64,000 nucleotides of DNA. Source: Mucidula mucida (lineage: Eukaryota; Basidiomycota; Agaricomycetes; Agaricales; Physalacriaceae). The DNA lies in contig JADNYV010000024.1 in NCBI GenBank assembly GCA_015501055.1, positions 273,023 through 337,022 on the forward strand. Reading direction: 5' to 3'. Of this stretch, positions 43,974-56,003 are shown piece after piece; within the stretch, counting starts at the first letter, position 1, and the number at the start of each line of letters is the position of its first letter. The translations under genes and the position numbers were made by a program. The notes below the pieces were generated by a model. The model made no database searches. It was given only the letters and a program-made list of their open reading frames with translations, and was not told where the DNA came from.

Positions 43974-46900
43974 TAGCGTCCCACCAAACGGAGACTTGAA
44001 AGTTTAGTGAAAACACATCTCTAGGATCTTCTCACCAAGACGATCCTGGATCATTTTGTATCATCACATCCATTGAAATAGCATCATGCATTATATTCTT
44101 TGTACCTTGATCCTTTACTTCTTATCTCTTTCTTACTCCATTTCAAGCCGAATCCAGGATTGCCCCAGGCGTGACGCCGGCTCTGACATGGGGACCGTGT
44201 TACGAACCATCTGATTGACTTTATCCTAATAACACTCGAAGGAAGCAGCTATTGATAGACTATTGGGGAAAGACTCTCACGAATCGGTCGAGTCGCAAGT
44301 CCAGTGTGACTCGGGCGCCAAAAGATGCTGTTATTGATGTGCACTGTATGTTTCGATGATCAACTCCGGCATTGCAACTTCTTGTCCACCAGAAATCTCC
44401 TCCGAGTCTCTGATCATCCATCGCTTCTATCTGCCCCGGTTAGTGTAAACCAGAACATAGCGCTTCTGTGCAGGAGCCCAATCCGAGCTCCACCGATCGG
44501 TCTTCAGTTCAACGTCGAGGGAATGAGGTCAAGCTCCAGCTCAAGTGATGCTTCGTTGTAGAACGCGGACGGTGACTTTCATCCTATCTACCTTATGAGG
44601 TTAAGTTGAGGTTTCGATATGTTCCAGCTTCCTAGAAGATGACATCGCAGTATCATGTATGACTAGGCCACCCAAAAGATGGTCAATACGTCTCTATGGG
44701 CTTACCTGGCATTTCATGTAGAATTGGCCGGTCAAGTTCGTCTCGATTGAGATATAGCCGCGCTGCAGTCGCAACCAGTAAGACAGTATTTCCGGCTGTC
44801 GTCAATTTGCTAAAGTGCACTGCTTGAGGTGACCTCTCAGTGACCCAAAAATGTCGCCTCTCTTTCATCTGGTGGCAGTCGCTTCGCCGTTGACCTGCAG
44901 ATACTTCGGATGGGAATGAGACTCCCACGTTAGAGTCGCACTACCAGAATTGTCTTCCGAGGAGATCAGACTTGACATGCACTCTGCGGGACTAACGGAG
45001 GTCGGACTCGAGCATTCTGCTATAGAGCTGTCATTGCGGTCAAAGAGACTTTACTACACCAAGCAGCCACTCCGCGGGAACAGAAAAACGCTAGGTGAGA
45101 TTCGGCAGGAGTTTGGTAGGACGTGCGGTGAGTCCAACAAATGCTTTCGAGCTGTCTGAAATGATCTACGAAGGATTGGCGAAGGAAAAGTAAACCATAA
45201 ATTCTTGATCCTCAGCCATACTATTGGTGTATGCGCGCCACCCCGGTGGCGCCGGGGCTGCCTCCGTTATATTAGTCTCTGCAACGAGCTTAGATCATCA
45301 AAATGTCGAAAAGCATATATCGGTAGACATCCTGTGTTGATTCCTACCCGTTTAGCGTATCAAATAGAATTTTCGTTTTGTATGTCCCATCGCGAGCCCC
45401 AGTGTTTCGGATAGATGGCGCCAGGTTCCCTCTAGTTGGCGTCAAAAGTGGTTCTAGAAGTGTGCCGACTACCCAGAGCAATCCAGAGTCCCAGAATACC
45501 AGGTCTACGCCACACGCACTGCTTCTCACCATCCTCATCATGACCCCAGATCGAAACCCATTGCTTTCAAGGTTACCGACCTCGGGCATGTCGCCGAGGT
45601 TGTTTCTCGTCAAGTTCGGAGTGAGAGTGAGAGTGTACATACCATGCGGCAAACATAAGGACGCACACGTCCAGGTGGCCGCTATCGTCGAAGACCAGAC
45701 AGCATTCCGTAACCTATCTGATCGGATTGTCGTTCTTTAGCGCCGTCAAGGATGAGGTCGCTTGCTCCAGTGTTCGATATGTCATGAGGACTTGGAAAGA
45801 ACGTGTACGGGAGCAGAGACGTACTCAAGGAGTACCCACCCGGAGCTTGAGCTTCCTCTGCCTCCGACGTATTTTTATAGCCTATTCTTTACTCGAAAGC
45901 GTGTCGAACGTAGACAGTCCAGTTATGTCCTTGGAGAATGTCATCCATTGCATGCGGGTCTGACAGTTGTCTGGCTTGTGAAGCTCGGCTAACTTCTTCG
46001 CCTGCCTCTAGTACAGTATTTCCATTGGTGAAGCTAGTGCTTATGCTCAAAACTTATCCGCTGCGTCGGCGGAAATTTGTGCTGGGACATGGGGCCTAGG
46101 GAAGTGAGAGCATGGAAAGTACGAAGAGAATGTCGCTGTGTACCTGAATAGGACTGCCGCAAGCTCTTGAGAGTCGCGACGTCAATCGAGCTCCGCTGAT
46201 TCGCGGTGACGTCTGACAAGAATAAGTGATAGTGAAGAAGCTATCAACCAAACCTTATCTAATCCTGCGCCACATATTTCGCGTAGCTATTGGGCGCTGT
46301 GAAGTGTGAAGAACGAAGGAATATATAAAATATAGCCGAATTACTCTCATGTACCTGACGTACCTGAAGCGATACTCGTACCGATGTACATGTGTTGACT
46401 GTAGCACCTGGCCGCCGGTAAAAGCGTCCTAGAAGTTTTGGCTCAATACCCCCGAGCTTGTAAAATGTGGCTGAATGGCGTTCCATCCATTCCATGCTCT
46501 ACCATGGCGGTCTGGGGCCTTTAATCCGAAGCCTGTGGCGATACGAAGTGTTCAACGTCGTCCAGAACTATCCTAAAGGTCATAAATATTCTTGACATTC
46601 CGTAATCCTAGGTACGGCACTGGTGAACGTCGGAGAAGTTCAGATGTTGTAATGTAGAGTAGTAAGTCGAGGTACCTCACCCAGTAGAACATGGCATGCT
46701 TTGAATTCGTACTCAAGACGCCACGCTGTAGACGGTGTTAATCACCTTTAGTCGAGGATGTATATAGGCCAAGTACTCGGAAGACTATCGAGACATAGTT
46801 TTGTTGGACAACGTATGACCGAGTGTTTAGTAGTATGCGGTCGCTCTATTGAGTGTGATGAATCGTTGTGACAACGTGAATGTAAAGGACGAACTAGACG

Positions 46901-48017
46901 GTACAGGCAAAGTACACTGTAAGCCCCCTCAACTACCAAAACTGCTGCATCTTGGTTCACGATGACGTTACAGACTCGTGGAGAACTTTGGGGCAGCAAC
47001 AAGTAGATCTAGCGGTGCTTCGTGAGCAATGACGGCGGCATCTTCAAACCCAACCTGCGTTCACATCGGGCCTCCAGAATATCGTAAAGGGGATCCTACG
47101 CAGAAACCTTCCGGGAAGCCATCGAAGTCGTCGTGAATAGCAAATTTACACACGACGTAGCAGCATCATTTCTCTTGCATGAGATGTATTGAGTTATTCC
47201 AGTGGATCATGGGCAGATATCATAGTAGGTACAAAACTGAAGGGATTGTGAGCGAGGTCCGGATAAGGGCTGGGAACCGTGGGTTTTCAGGGGAAGCGAC
47301 TTTCTTGAAGGTGGATGGGTGGACATGATTTGCGACGATCTGCTTACATCTCAACAATGAGGATACCGCGGAGAGTGCGCAATCCCGTGTTGCAGACAAG
47401 AGACATGGCCGCTATGATGCATCGCAGAAGTGTACAGGTGTAGAACGGGGCGTTGACATCGTTCTTCTTCTTTGTACGCCGGAAGTGTACTGATACGCCC
47501 ACCCGAGGTCTGTAAACATGGCGGATTGTTCCTTTTCCAGGTTACAGAGCGGCGAGCTTGCCAGGTGAGATCGTGAGATATGGACGAAGCGAATCGAAGT
47601 AAGTAGTTGTTCTGTGACTGAAAGATCAATCGGTCTAAAGCCGCAGGTACAGCAGTCCAATTTTGTGTCGAATGAGCTCCAGATAGTCATGAGCATAGAC
47701 AGCGAGCCATGTAGAATGTGAGAAAATAGTCTGACAATTTCTAATTGTTTTTCAGTTCCCTTGATACCTTTGAGGTTTATCTCAGTGTCAAGTGAACTTA
47801 TATATATCAAGACTTTAGCCAAGCTCAAGTACATATTCGACAGTACAATTGAGACGAGACAGAGGGAGAGGATTCAGTCCATGTAGATTGCTGCCTGAGT
47901 TGGTGGCGAGAGGAAGACAAGATTGTCCGGTCCGAATCCGGACGGTTACCTCCGACCATCACCATCCCGTTGTTCTGCGTCCGCCGTCCCCTCGTGCGGC
48001 GCCAACGACGAGCTGTT
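43974..48017. other. 4-kb interval without recognisable genes
   Basis: Several open frames of 60-140 codons occur on both strands (e.g. 45378-45740 plus, 47412-47834 minus), but none shows a domain, consistent splice sites or family resemblance. A perfect small palindromic hairpin (GCGCCACC/GGTGGCGC) lies at 45235-45252. The tract could hold decayed genes, non-coding transcripts or orphan genes. Confidence 0.45.
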
Positions 48018-49294
48018 ATGCCACTCTCAGAGGGCAGAATATCTCCCGATTATGACTTCAATCCATTCGCGGCCACTACCTCCATGTCGACTTCTCCAGT
48101 TGAGACCGGGTTACATTCGCGTTGTGGATCGACGTCGAGTGCAAGCTCGAGTCGGTCGTCGAGCGTCTTTCGCGGTTCGCGACGTAGTCTGCATGTGCGG
48201 GCACATACAGAGGTTCCGACTACGAGTCATCCACTAAGGGACGCGCCGTCATATAATGATGCCAATGTTACACGACCAACGTTAACGCGGAGAATCCGAA
48301 CTGGGCAGCTGATAGACGTCCCAGTCAATGGCAGCAATGAGGACCAGGAGGAGCCATTGGAAGGGCCTGCCGAGGCCACTGTTCTGGTACACGAAGTAAG
48401 TGACTTCACAACTCAGACGACTGGCTCTCATAAATATCTCATGAAGGTTACCACCAAAGACTCCCTAGCAGGGGTGTCGCTCAAGTACGGCATTAGTTTG
48501 GCGGACTTGAGACGTGCAAATCATCTCTGGACAACCGACCCTATACATCTTCGCAAAGTCCTTTACATACCCCTTGACAAATCCTCTCGCGCCCATCTAT
48601 TCATAAAACGGGAAAAGACGCCACCACCGCTCATTTCCATGCATGATAACGATTCTGATGACCATCTCGCTGCTAACGGCCATGTACCGTATCCTAGACA
48701 TCATACTGTTACTGACCGGTCACCTTCCAAGATACGCCGTGTCCCCATTTCAGAAATGTCCTTCTTTCCCCTTCCTCCTCCTCCTCCAAAGTGCCGTTCA
48801 AGGATAATCTTCGGAGACCCGCTGCAACGCCTGTGCCCGCGCCATCCATTTCTCGCCCATCATTGCATGGTCGCTTTGCCTCATCGCCGCCAAACAACTC
48901 TTTCAACACGCTTCTGACTGCACTGCCTATCGCAGCTTCTACGCGAGATACCATAATCGCCCGTCTGTCCTTTGATAGCACAAGCAGCAGCTACTCGGAC
49001 CGAGCACCGAATGAAGGAGAGATGCATGCGCTCGACGATGTTCCTGCCGGACGCCGCTCGGAAGACTTCGACATGACGCCCAGGCCACCATATAATGCAC
49101 CGAAGCGGTCGTCGCCGCCACCTTTCAACAAGCTGACCCACGGCGACATTGGAATGACCGATGTCAGCATCAGATCGTCTCGAGTGCGCACGAGTCAGTT
49201 AGAGCCATCTCCGGATATGCACCTTCCTGCGACGAATGGACGAGGGAAAGTTAGGCGTCGGTTGGCGTCAGTGGACTTTAATTCAGGGAGTTGA
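48018..49294 (+). CDS. LysM-domain protein, apparently cytosolic (LYSMD1/2-like)
   Basis: The first usable ATG (48018) gives MPLSEGRISPDYDFNPFAAT, followed by a Ser/Arg-rich disordered region. An intron (48396-48446, GTAAGT to ATGAAG) joins TVLVHEV to a single LysM domain: TTKDSLAGVSLKYGISLADL, RRANHLW, HLRKVLYIPL. There is no signal peptide or membrane segment, unlike secreted chitin-binding LysM effectors, so an intracellular or regulatory role is more likely. After RRVPISEMSFFPLPPPPPK the frame must change at 48790-48795, beside a CCT repeat and as if one base were missing. It then continues to VPFKDNLRRPAATPV and the conserved-looking STRDTIIARLSFDSTSSSYS, ending VDFNSGS at 49294. The true N-terminus may lie in an upstream exon. 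Confidence 0.75.
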
Positions 49295-51026
49295 AGGATA
49301 GAGGTAGCGTGATATCTTTCCTTTTCACTTTGAGATCTTCACTATACTTAACTATCTGCATGCATGTATCATTATCAGTACGGAAACGGTACGTCTAGGC
49401 AGATCTCCTAAACTTAAAGCTTGAGCTTAATTTTACCTTGCAGCATTTCGCGAGGATGCTCAATTACCGACGTTTGCTCATCTTCTAGTCTAGCCTGAAG
49501 GTGCTCGTACCTGCCGTCAGTGACGGTGATTAGACTCAGTGTGTTTGTCACGTTTCGAAAATACAGAAAACAGACTGAAGGCAAGGCTTGACTGCTGAGA
49601 TCCAATATTTTGACAGAAGTCCCAATGTTTCTGATCTGTATCATTGCTGCCAACTGAAGTCCTCACTATTTGCTTTCAGTGTAGTGAAATATGATTTTCA
49701 GGAATGCCGCCACAGCGGTCATAACAGCCATCTCACGCCTTCGTCAGGGCCAGTAAGGTGCAAACGACGCTCAAGTACGGCTTTCCTCTGTAATAGCTAT
49801 ATCGTGCGTATGACCAAGTTGAATATGCACTCAAGTTGTGAGTTAAGCTGACTCGATTCTCAGTTAATTTCAGGCAATGTAATTCTGGTCATGTATCCGT
49901 GGCGTTGTGATATCGCCAACACTTGATTGTAGAGTGCAGCTCAAAATCCATAGATGTCATACCCTTCGGTGATCTCAAGCAGGGCAACAACAGCCTCCAG
50001 TTCTACTCGATACACTCAACCTAAGTCGGACGTATTTGACCAAATTCCATATGTTTCAAACCGCTTTTGAACGCCGTTTTGACTCTAATTCTCCACCAAC
50101 CTAGGTTGGTGAGTCCTTAGTAAGTGCATTCTAACACCACGACAAGATAATTTCCGTCTTAGGCGTATAAGATTCATGTTATTGCTCGTTGCTGCTTCTC
50201 TAAAGGTACACCGTCCATCCTCAAACACTCCAATACGACTCGTATCGCCTTTGACTTTCCGTGCTGCGACGACCAGTTACACTGGCCGGTTCCGACCAAA
50301 GGATAGATAGGAGTTCTCGCTGCTGAACCAATCTGCCGTGGACATCCCTCAGGCGAAGAATATCCCTGGTATGTCCTGCGTGTCATGCCGTTTGTAAGGA
50401 ACCGCCTTCATTGAAGTGGCGCTTCCAACTTGCATGCCGATCTGAAGCTGGCTTCTGGGGCGACACTTGACGGTCTCGGTTGTACACACTGTTTCCTTTG
50501 CGCCATGTTCTCGACCTTGCCAATATTCACAGTGGTCTGGTGAGCTGTCCGGAAGATTTGTTTGACATGTTCTGCTTCCTGTTCGCAGAGAGAGCAGAAT
50601 CTCGGCCAGAGTTGGTACGAGTATGGGAATTGGTCGTATTAATAGACCCGTGTCGTTGCCACAGTACGGCTCGGGGCTTTGGCTGGTCTTTGGCTACACC
50701 CGCGACGAGCTCACATGCTCAGGACGCACTGAATTCCCGGAAGGAATTCACTATCTTTCACTGATAAGAGTACGGCAGGCTTGGGGGATCAGATGAACGG
50801 TGGCGTCATGTTGCGGTATGGCGCAATTAAGCAGAGGCTTCATAGATACAATTTACTTTTGCTTCTGTCTGTAGTGCTCGTCGTAGTCGTACAGTCTACA
50901 TACATGCAATGATATGGAACCAAGAAAAAGAGGGGTACAAGCGAAATGAAGTTTATAAATTTACTCGCAAACATCCCTTCCCCGCCAAGGAGCAGACGGT
51001 ATATCCTGTCCAATGATGAAGGCTGC
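49295..51026. other. intergenic
   Basis: About 1.7 kb without a supportable gene. The short open frames at 50174-50386 and 50480-50764 have no recognisable domain. Confidence 0.5.
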
Positions 51027-51907
51027 TCACGCGTCAGCCTCTCGCGCACGCTTCCCAGGCCCTGTTGGAATGGTGCTTCCCTGTGCGGCGCCTGTCACAC
51101 CAACGACTAGGCCTTTCAGCCATCCATTCTCTCGCCGGAGACCCTCGCACTCGCGCTCAAGCTCGTTGACCCTCTGCTCAAGTTCCTTGGACTTGCCCTC
51201 CAGCGCGGCCTCTCGCTCCTTCTTCTTCATCCGGAATCTGGCGCTAGCGGCGGTGTTCCGCCTGCGCTTGTCTTCCGCGGCCGAAAGCGGATTTGCCGAC
51301 ATATCCGACGGAGACTCCGCGGTTGAGATGGATGTTTTGCGGGTGCGTGCGCGCTTCGCGGGTGGAGACGAAACCTCTTCTGAAGGCGCACGAGTCATAT
51401 CAACCTTCTCGGTATGCGTCATATGAGGAGCGGGATTTTGTGACGAATAAAGCAAGAGTTGGGCAAGGGAAGGCGATATATGGGAGCATGTTGAGATTGC
51501 GGCTGTTGGAGGTGCTGCTGGCTGAAAAGCTGAGCATAGTCACCTCCGAATCCGGAGAGAATGGCATTTAGATCAAAGTTGGGATGGGATGGGTGGGTAC
51601 TCTGCATGTCGGGGAGAGCAGTTCCAGTGATTACATTAACGTGACCGTCATGGATCGCAGCGCTCTTTCCGCCGTCTTGGATCCTGTCCCGCTGTAGCTC
51701 CTCATCCTCGTCATTGTCTTTGCGCGAATAGCTGCCCGATTCCGCCGAATGCATCACAGGGCTTTCGTCCGAGTCGAACGGAAGATCAGTCCATAGCGCC
51801 AATTGGGCAGAGATGTCTGGATATGAGTGGGAAGGCAAAAGATCCTGCGAGTCGAGATTGCTCTGAGCAGGTAGGACAATGTTCAGGCCCTGCAAGTTGG
51901 GTGCCAT
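51027..51907 (-). CDS. bZIP transcription factor (Cys3/MetR/Zip1-like basic region)
   Basis: Start MAPNLQGLNIVLPAQSNLDS (51907). The acidic, Ser/Asp/Pro-rich N-terminal half has a likely activation region (LWTDLPFDSDESP, FDLNAILSGFGGDY). The C-terminal half contains KRARTRK and the basic region EDKRRRNTAASARFRMKKKE, followed by REAALEGKSKELEQRVNELE and heptad leucines (LEGLRRENGWLKGLV). The N-T-A-A-S-A-R-F-R signature is that of the sulfur-regulator Cys-3/Met4/Zip1 group in fungi, so sulfur or stress control is a reasonable guess. The two halves are in different frames. The natural join is HAPIY to SPSLAQLLLYSSQNPAPHM near 51474-51482, as if one base were missing; no GT..AG intron fits. Likely one gene with an assembly indel. 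Confidence 0.82.
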
Positions 51908-53064
51908 GACCCCGTCAAGAGTGTTGGATCACAAGAGGTGAAAGGGGGGACTGTGCGCGGGACAGCTGATTTCGACGAGGACAGCGTCGATAGCGTCGTT
52001 TTCTTGATGAGCAAATGGTGGGCTAAAGCAAAAATGCCCCTGGTGTAATGAAATAGCAATCGGAGGTTACAAATCGGGACTTCCGCATGGATTCGGGCCG
52101 GCGTATCACACTTTTCGCATATGCCGCGAGGAGTATCTTTCTTCCATTTCATTTCGCCGGTTACATCGTAGTCTCCTGGAATTCTTCAGTGTGAAACCAA
52201 CGCGTCAACGTTTGAGCTGCCCGAGCCTCACAGCCTCAACATACGAGGATAAAATGACTTGACAATAGTTGGTTCCAATCTCAGAGATAAACCGCATGGG
52301 CAAAACCGAGTCCGCGTGACGGAAAACCCATCCGCTGCATTCTTCTCTGGCCACGTCAAGGGGAACGTTACGTGGGGCGACTGCGATTACTGATCCTTGT
52401 TCATGCGAGTAACATGAATAAGCAGACCACTAATCAATCTTGAAACTCCGAGGGAGCCAATGTGGCGACCCATCAGAGATAGTCCAAGACAGCTGGCCAA
52501 GAAATGACGGTAGGCGGGTGGTCATAGCAGACTGCAGGACGGGATGACATGATGGAGTCGACGCTCATTCGCCGTTCACGACCCTATGAAAGTAAGTAAA
52601 ACTGACAAGAGTTTATAATATCGAGGAAACGAGGTGCTTACTCAGTACGCGGGCAGCACAAATCGCATCTCCGAAGATATCGAAGGATGGACTGCACGGC
52701 ATGGTGGGAATTGTGAGGTAGGGCAGAGTTCAGTCTAAAAGCTGTCGAAGCGTCGGCATGAGCATATGGGGGTTGAAAAGAACGCGATGTGTAACCAGGG
52801 AAGAACGGCAGAATACGCGCAGTAGAACGTGTCGCGTTAGTAGTGCAATAGTCGAAGGACCTGAAGCATGGGGGTGGCGAAAGATGATTACTTAGAAGCA
52901 GTCGAGCACTTAAATGAAGTAATTGCAAACGCGACTCGGCGTGAACATGGCGCAATGAAAGGGCAACGGTTTGGTCATTCTCCGGGACGGACTCAATGTG
53001 ATGACGCATCGTAATCGGCAAGTGCCCGCAACTTCAACGCAAACCACGACCACGTTCACACGAA
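51908..53064. other. intergenic between bZIP and CWC24 (divergent)
   Basis: It holds two divergent promoters. A minus-strand open frame of about 127 codons (52638-53021) just upstream of CWC24 has no recognisable domain and is left uncalled. Confidence 0.45.
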
Positions 53065-54169
53065 ATGGCCTCAGCACAGCCCAAAGTCGCGATTTTCAAA
53101 AAGGGAAAGTCGCGTCCGACAACGTCCAGAAAGCGTTCAGCGTCGCCACCAGCGCCGTCGACGTCGTTAGCCGCGTCCAAGTCACAGGTTGTCTTACCGA
53201 GCAAGAAGGCTACCGCCAACCTCCTCAGCGCAGGTACTAAGCGCAAAATATCCGACAGAGACGATCTAGATGGACCCGAACGTGATGGCCCCGACGTGAA
53301 ATGGTCAGCGTCTGGCTCTCATACCCAGGCTGCCATGGACATTATTGCCGGTGACGAGCTAGAAGAACTGGAGGAGAAGAAACGATTAAAGGCGACCATC
53401 GGTGACGACGATGACGATGTACCCGACGATGGCAAATACAGAGGCCAGAGCGCGTACAAGAGCCATTTGAAGAAGAACAAGGAGGTCCCTAAAGCTATGA
53501 GGGTTGGTCCTCAGCGAGGCTCGAGTACTATTCGAACCGTCACCATCATTGATTACCAACCGGACGTGTGTAAGGATTATAAGGGTATGTGTCCTCGTCA
53601 GATATCTTCATTTTGACTACTGACGACTTGTTACTAGAAACCGGTTATTGTGGATTCGGTGACACCTGCAAGTTCTTGCACGATCGTGGAACCTGTAAGT
53701 ATATTTCTATTACGTCGTCTAGGTTGTGTTACTCACCAATCTTTATATAGATCTCCAAGGCTGGCAGCTCGATAAACTTGCAGAAAGTGCTTCAAAGCAA
53801 GTTGGAGACGACGATTCAGGATCTGATTCTGACGAAGAAGACATTCCCTTTGCCTGTCTGATTTGTCGAAAACACTACACCGATCCCATATCAACTCGCT
53901 GCGGTCATTACTTCTGTTCAGCCTGCGCGATCAAGCGTTTTGCTAAGACGCCCAAGTGCGCGGCATGCGGCGCCCCTACGGGAGGGATGTTTAATCGTGC
54001 GGATAAAGTCATAGCCAAGATAGAGAAGAAACGAAAGGAGAAGGGTGAAGGGAGTGACGAGGAAGATAACAAGGGCGGCGATGTTCAAATCGAAGGCCTC
54101 GGTGACGAGAAAGCAGTCAAGCAGCAGCAATCAGAGTCGGAAGAAGACTCTGACTCGGACGACGATTAA
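53065..54169 (+). CDS. CWC24: pre-mRNA splicing factor CWC24 (CCCH + RING zinc fingers; RNF113 family)
   Basis: A spliceosomal protein that joins the Bact complex and protects the 5' splice site. Start [20 protein letters not shown], then a Lys/Ser-rich N-terminus and an acidic stretch. The family block [20 protein letters not shown] and [20 protein letters not shown] follow. An intron joins to [18 protein letters not shown], completing the CCCH zinc finger. The next intron leads to [13 protein letters not shown]. Then comes the C3HC4 [47 protein letters not shown]. The C-terminus is Lys/Glu-rich and ends EEDSDSDDD. Length and order match RNF113/Cwc24. Intact. Confidence 0.95.
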
Positions 54170-55162
54170 TCACAACTCTTTTCACCGAGTACGTTTGCTC
54201 TGTCTATGACTAGCTAGAGTGGGACCTCAGCGTCTTGTCCATGTGCAGAACAGGACTAGATTTTTTTCGTCGCCAGTACGCGTGCAATTCTATGTACAAC
54301 ATTGTTCCCCCAACATTTGTCTTCGTCCTCCACCAGATACGCTCGCATACTCGGCAACTCATCGAAAGTCAACTTGAGTAACATGACCTAACTCTTCGGT
54401 GACTTGCTCGCTCCCTTGTCTCGGGAGAAACAGACGGTGCCGCCCTCGGGGATCTAGTTGTCGGCAACTTTCTCTCCCGCTCCTCTCAACCCTATCGACT
54501 ACAGATGACTTTGTGGATCATAACTAATTTTTGATGCTGTCCTGTGGTGTCGCGTATTATATTTTGATGGTGTTCCGTACTACCTCTGTATGCTACGCGT
54601 TTGATAATGGCGCGCGGCTTGAGGCGTCAAATCGACAGGTACAAGCGTGTTCCTCTGTCAGTCGGTTAGCTCCGTATGTGCTCCGTCAATTGAACATTGA
54701 TGCGAATTTACTGCGCCTCAGGCTTTGATTGTACTAGTGTCCTTTCTACCTGCGACATGGTAAGTTTCCCAACAGTTGCGACGTCTATGATGTTGATGCG
54801 CGATCGGCGAGAAGGACTTCAATCGGGACCGTATACTTACTTGTCAGTGAATTATACTTTCGGGGTGGTGTAGCACTGAATCTCACTTTCGGAATCTCAA
54901 GAAAGAAAATGCAATCGCGCTCGATTGTAGGCCTGAATGTACAGAGAACACATGTCCCAAAATGAAAAAGTAGTAGCAGTATAGTCGAAAGGGAACTAGA
55001 AATTATTATACTTGCAAGAAGATATGTACAACCCGCCGTCGTTCCGCGAAGCTCTATAGACAAGAAGAGATGAAAAGTATATGTCAAGAAATTAGCAAGA
55101 TCGGAAATGTGATTGAAAGAAAGTTGGGGATTCCGTAGCATGCTTTTAGAGTGAGAAACCGC
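54170..55162. other. intergenic, convergent 3' flanks
   Basis: No supported gene between CWC24 and the C2H2 gene. Minor open frames at 54531-54728 and 54785-55141 have no domain. Confidence 0.5.
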
Positions 55163-56003
55163 CTAGGTCGCACTCTCGTCGCAGCCGTTATCCCTGTGCC
55201 GTTTGAGCGAGTCGGGTCTGCGATCATCAATGAGCTTATATGAGAGGCAGAGGAAACCACACTAAAACGCACCGACTGAAATCCTTGTGGCAATTAGGGC
55301 ACACCGGCCGGGCATGCGAATCCAGATGCTGCCCAACGTGGTGCCTCTTCCTGTCGTGCGATCGGGAGAAGGACTTTTTGCAGATGTGGCACGCGAAGCG
55401 CTCAGGCGGGGAAGCAACAGCAGCAGTGGGATTCGCAGCGAGGTGGCGGTACTGCCCTGAGCCAGAGCGCGCGCGCCCGTCGGTGGGGCTGCGCGGGTGG
55501 GAGGAGGAGGAGGGGGGATGCCCCCGGGGATAGTAGGCTTGGCGCGAGAGGGACGGACTGCCCGGCTGCGAGTAGTGAGCTATTTCTGACGGTGTGGGGA
55601 TGAAGTTTTGCTGTGACGGGTAGTAGGCGGCGGGATCGTAGTCCGCCGCGGAGGGTAACCCGTCGGCGAGTATGATGGGTCTCGCATTCCGGGGGAATAG
55701 CGTTGTTGTTGTTGTTGTTGTTGTTGTTGTGGGGGGACCATGCCGGATGACAGGTACGGCGCTTGGCTATCTGCAAATGGGACACAGTTTAATCAAGTGA
55801 TGTGGGATGTAGTAGTAGAGCGTACTAATGGCGAGGGACGGCGGAGACTGGCTACCAGAATATTGCTGGGCAGGATTGTAGGAATACGTCGATGGCACTG
55901 GGTAGGTGCTACCAGCGCCGTCGACGGGGACCTCGTGGCCAGCGGATGCGTAGCTCGAGTATCTGCCGTCAGAAGAAGAATGGGAGCGACTGCTATTATA
56001 CAT
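55163..56003 (-). CDS. C2H2 zinc-finger transcription factor
   Basis: Start MYNSSRSHSSSDGRYSSYAS (ATG 56003), Tyr/Ser/Pro-rich. An intron (GTACGC to TTTGCAG near 55770-55832) joins SLAI to NSQAPYLSSGMVPP and a poly-Gln tract encoded by a (CAA)8-9 repeat (55703-55730). Near the C-terminus lie ERFACHICKKSFSRSHDRKR, HH, CPNCHKDFSR. The last intron (GTGCGT to GATCGCAG) gives PDSLKRHRDNGCDESAT, TAG at 55163-55165. Two tandem C2H2 fingers therefore end the protein, the second finger being split by the intron. A one-base frame loss is needed near 55652-55656 (TGYP to SAADYDPAAYYPS). C-terminal finger pairs of this kind are common in basidiomycete regulators of unknown target. Confidence 0.8.
55703..55730. 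repeat. GTT/CAA microsatellite encoding poly-Gln
   Basis: About nine tandem GTT units on the plus strand. Read on the minus strand in the C2H2 gene frame they encode glutamines. Such tracts vary in length between strains. Confidence 0.75.

Noticed and set aside
47412..47834. A 140-codon minus-strand open frame upstream of the LysM gene
   Set aside because: No recognisable domain, no family resemblance, and no supporting splice sites or second exon.
47925..47945. GTCCGGTCCGAATCCGGAC palindrome resembling a tRNA T-loop
   Set aside because: Only a short inverted repeat; no tRNA cloverleaf around it.
51883..52152. An 89-codon minus-strand open frame upstream of the bZIP gene with CxxC residues
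   Set aside because: It overlaps the bZIP start and 5' region in another frame and contains no complete zinc-binding pattern.
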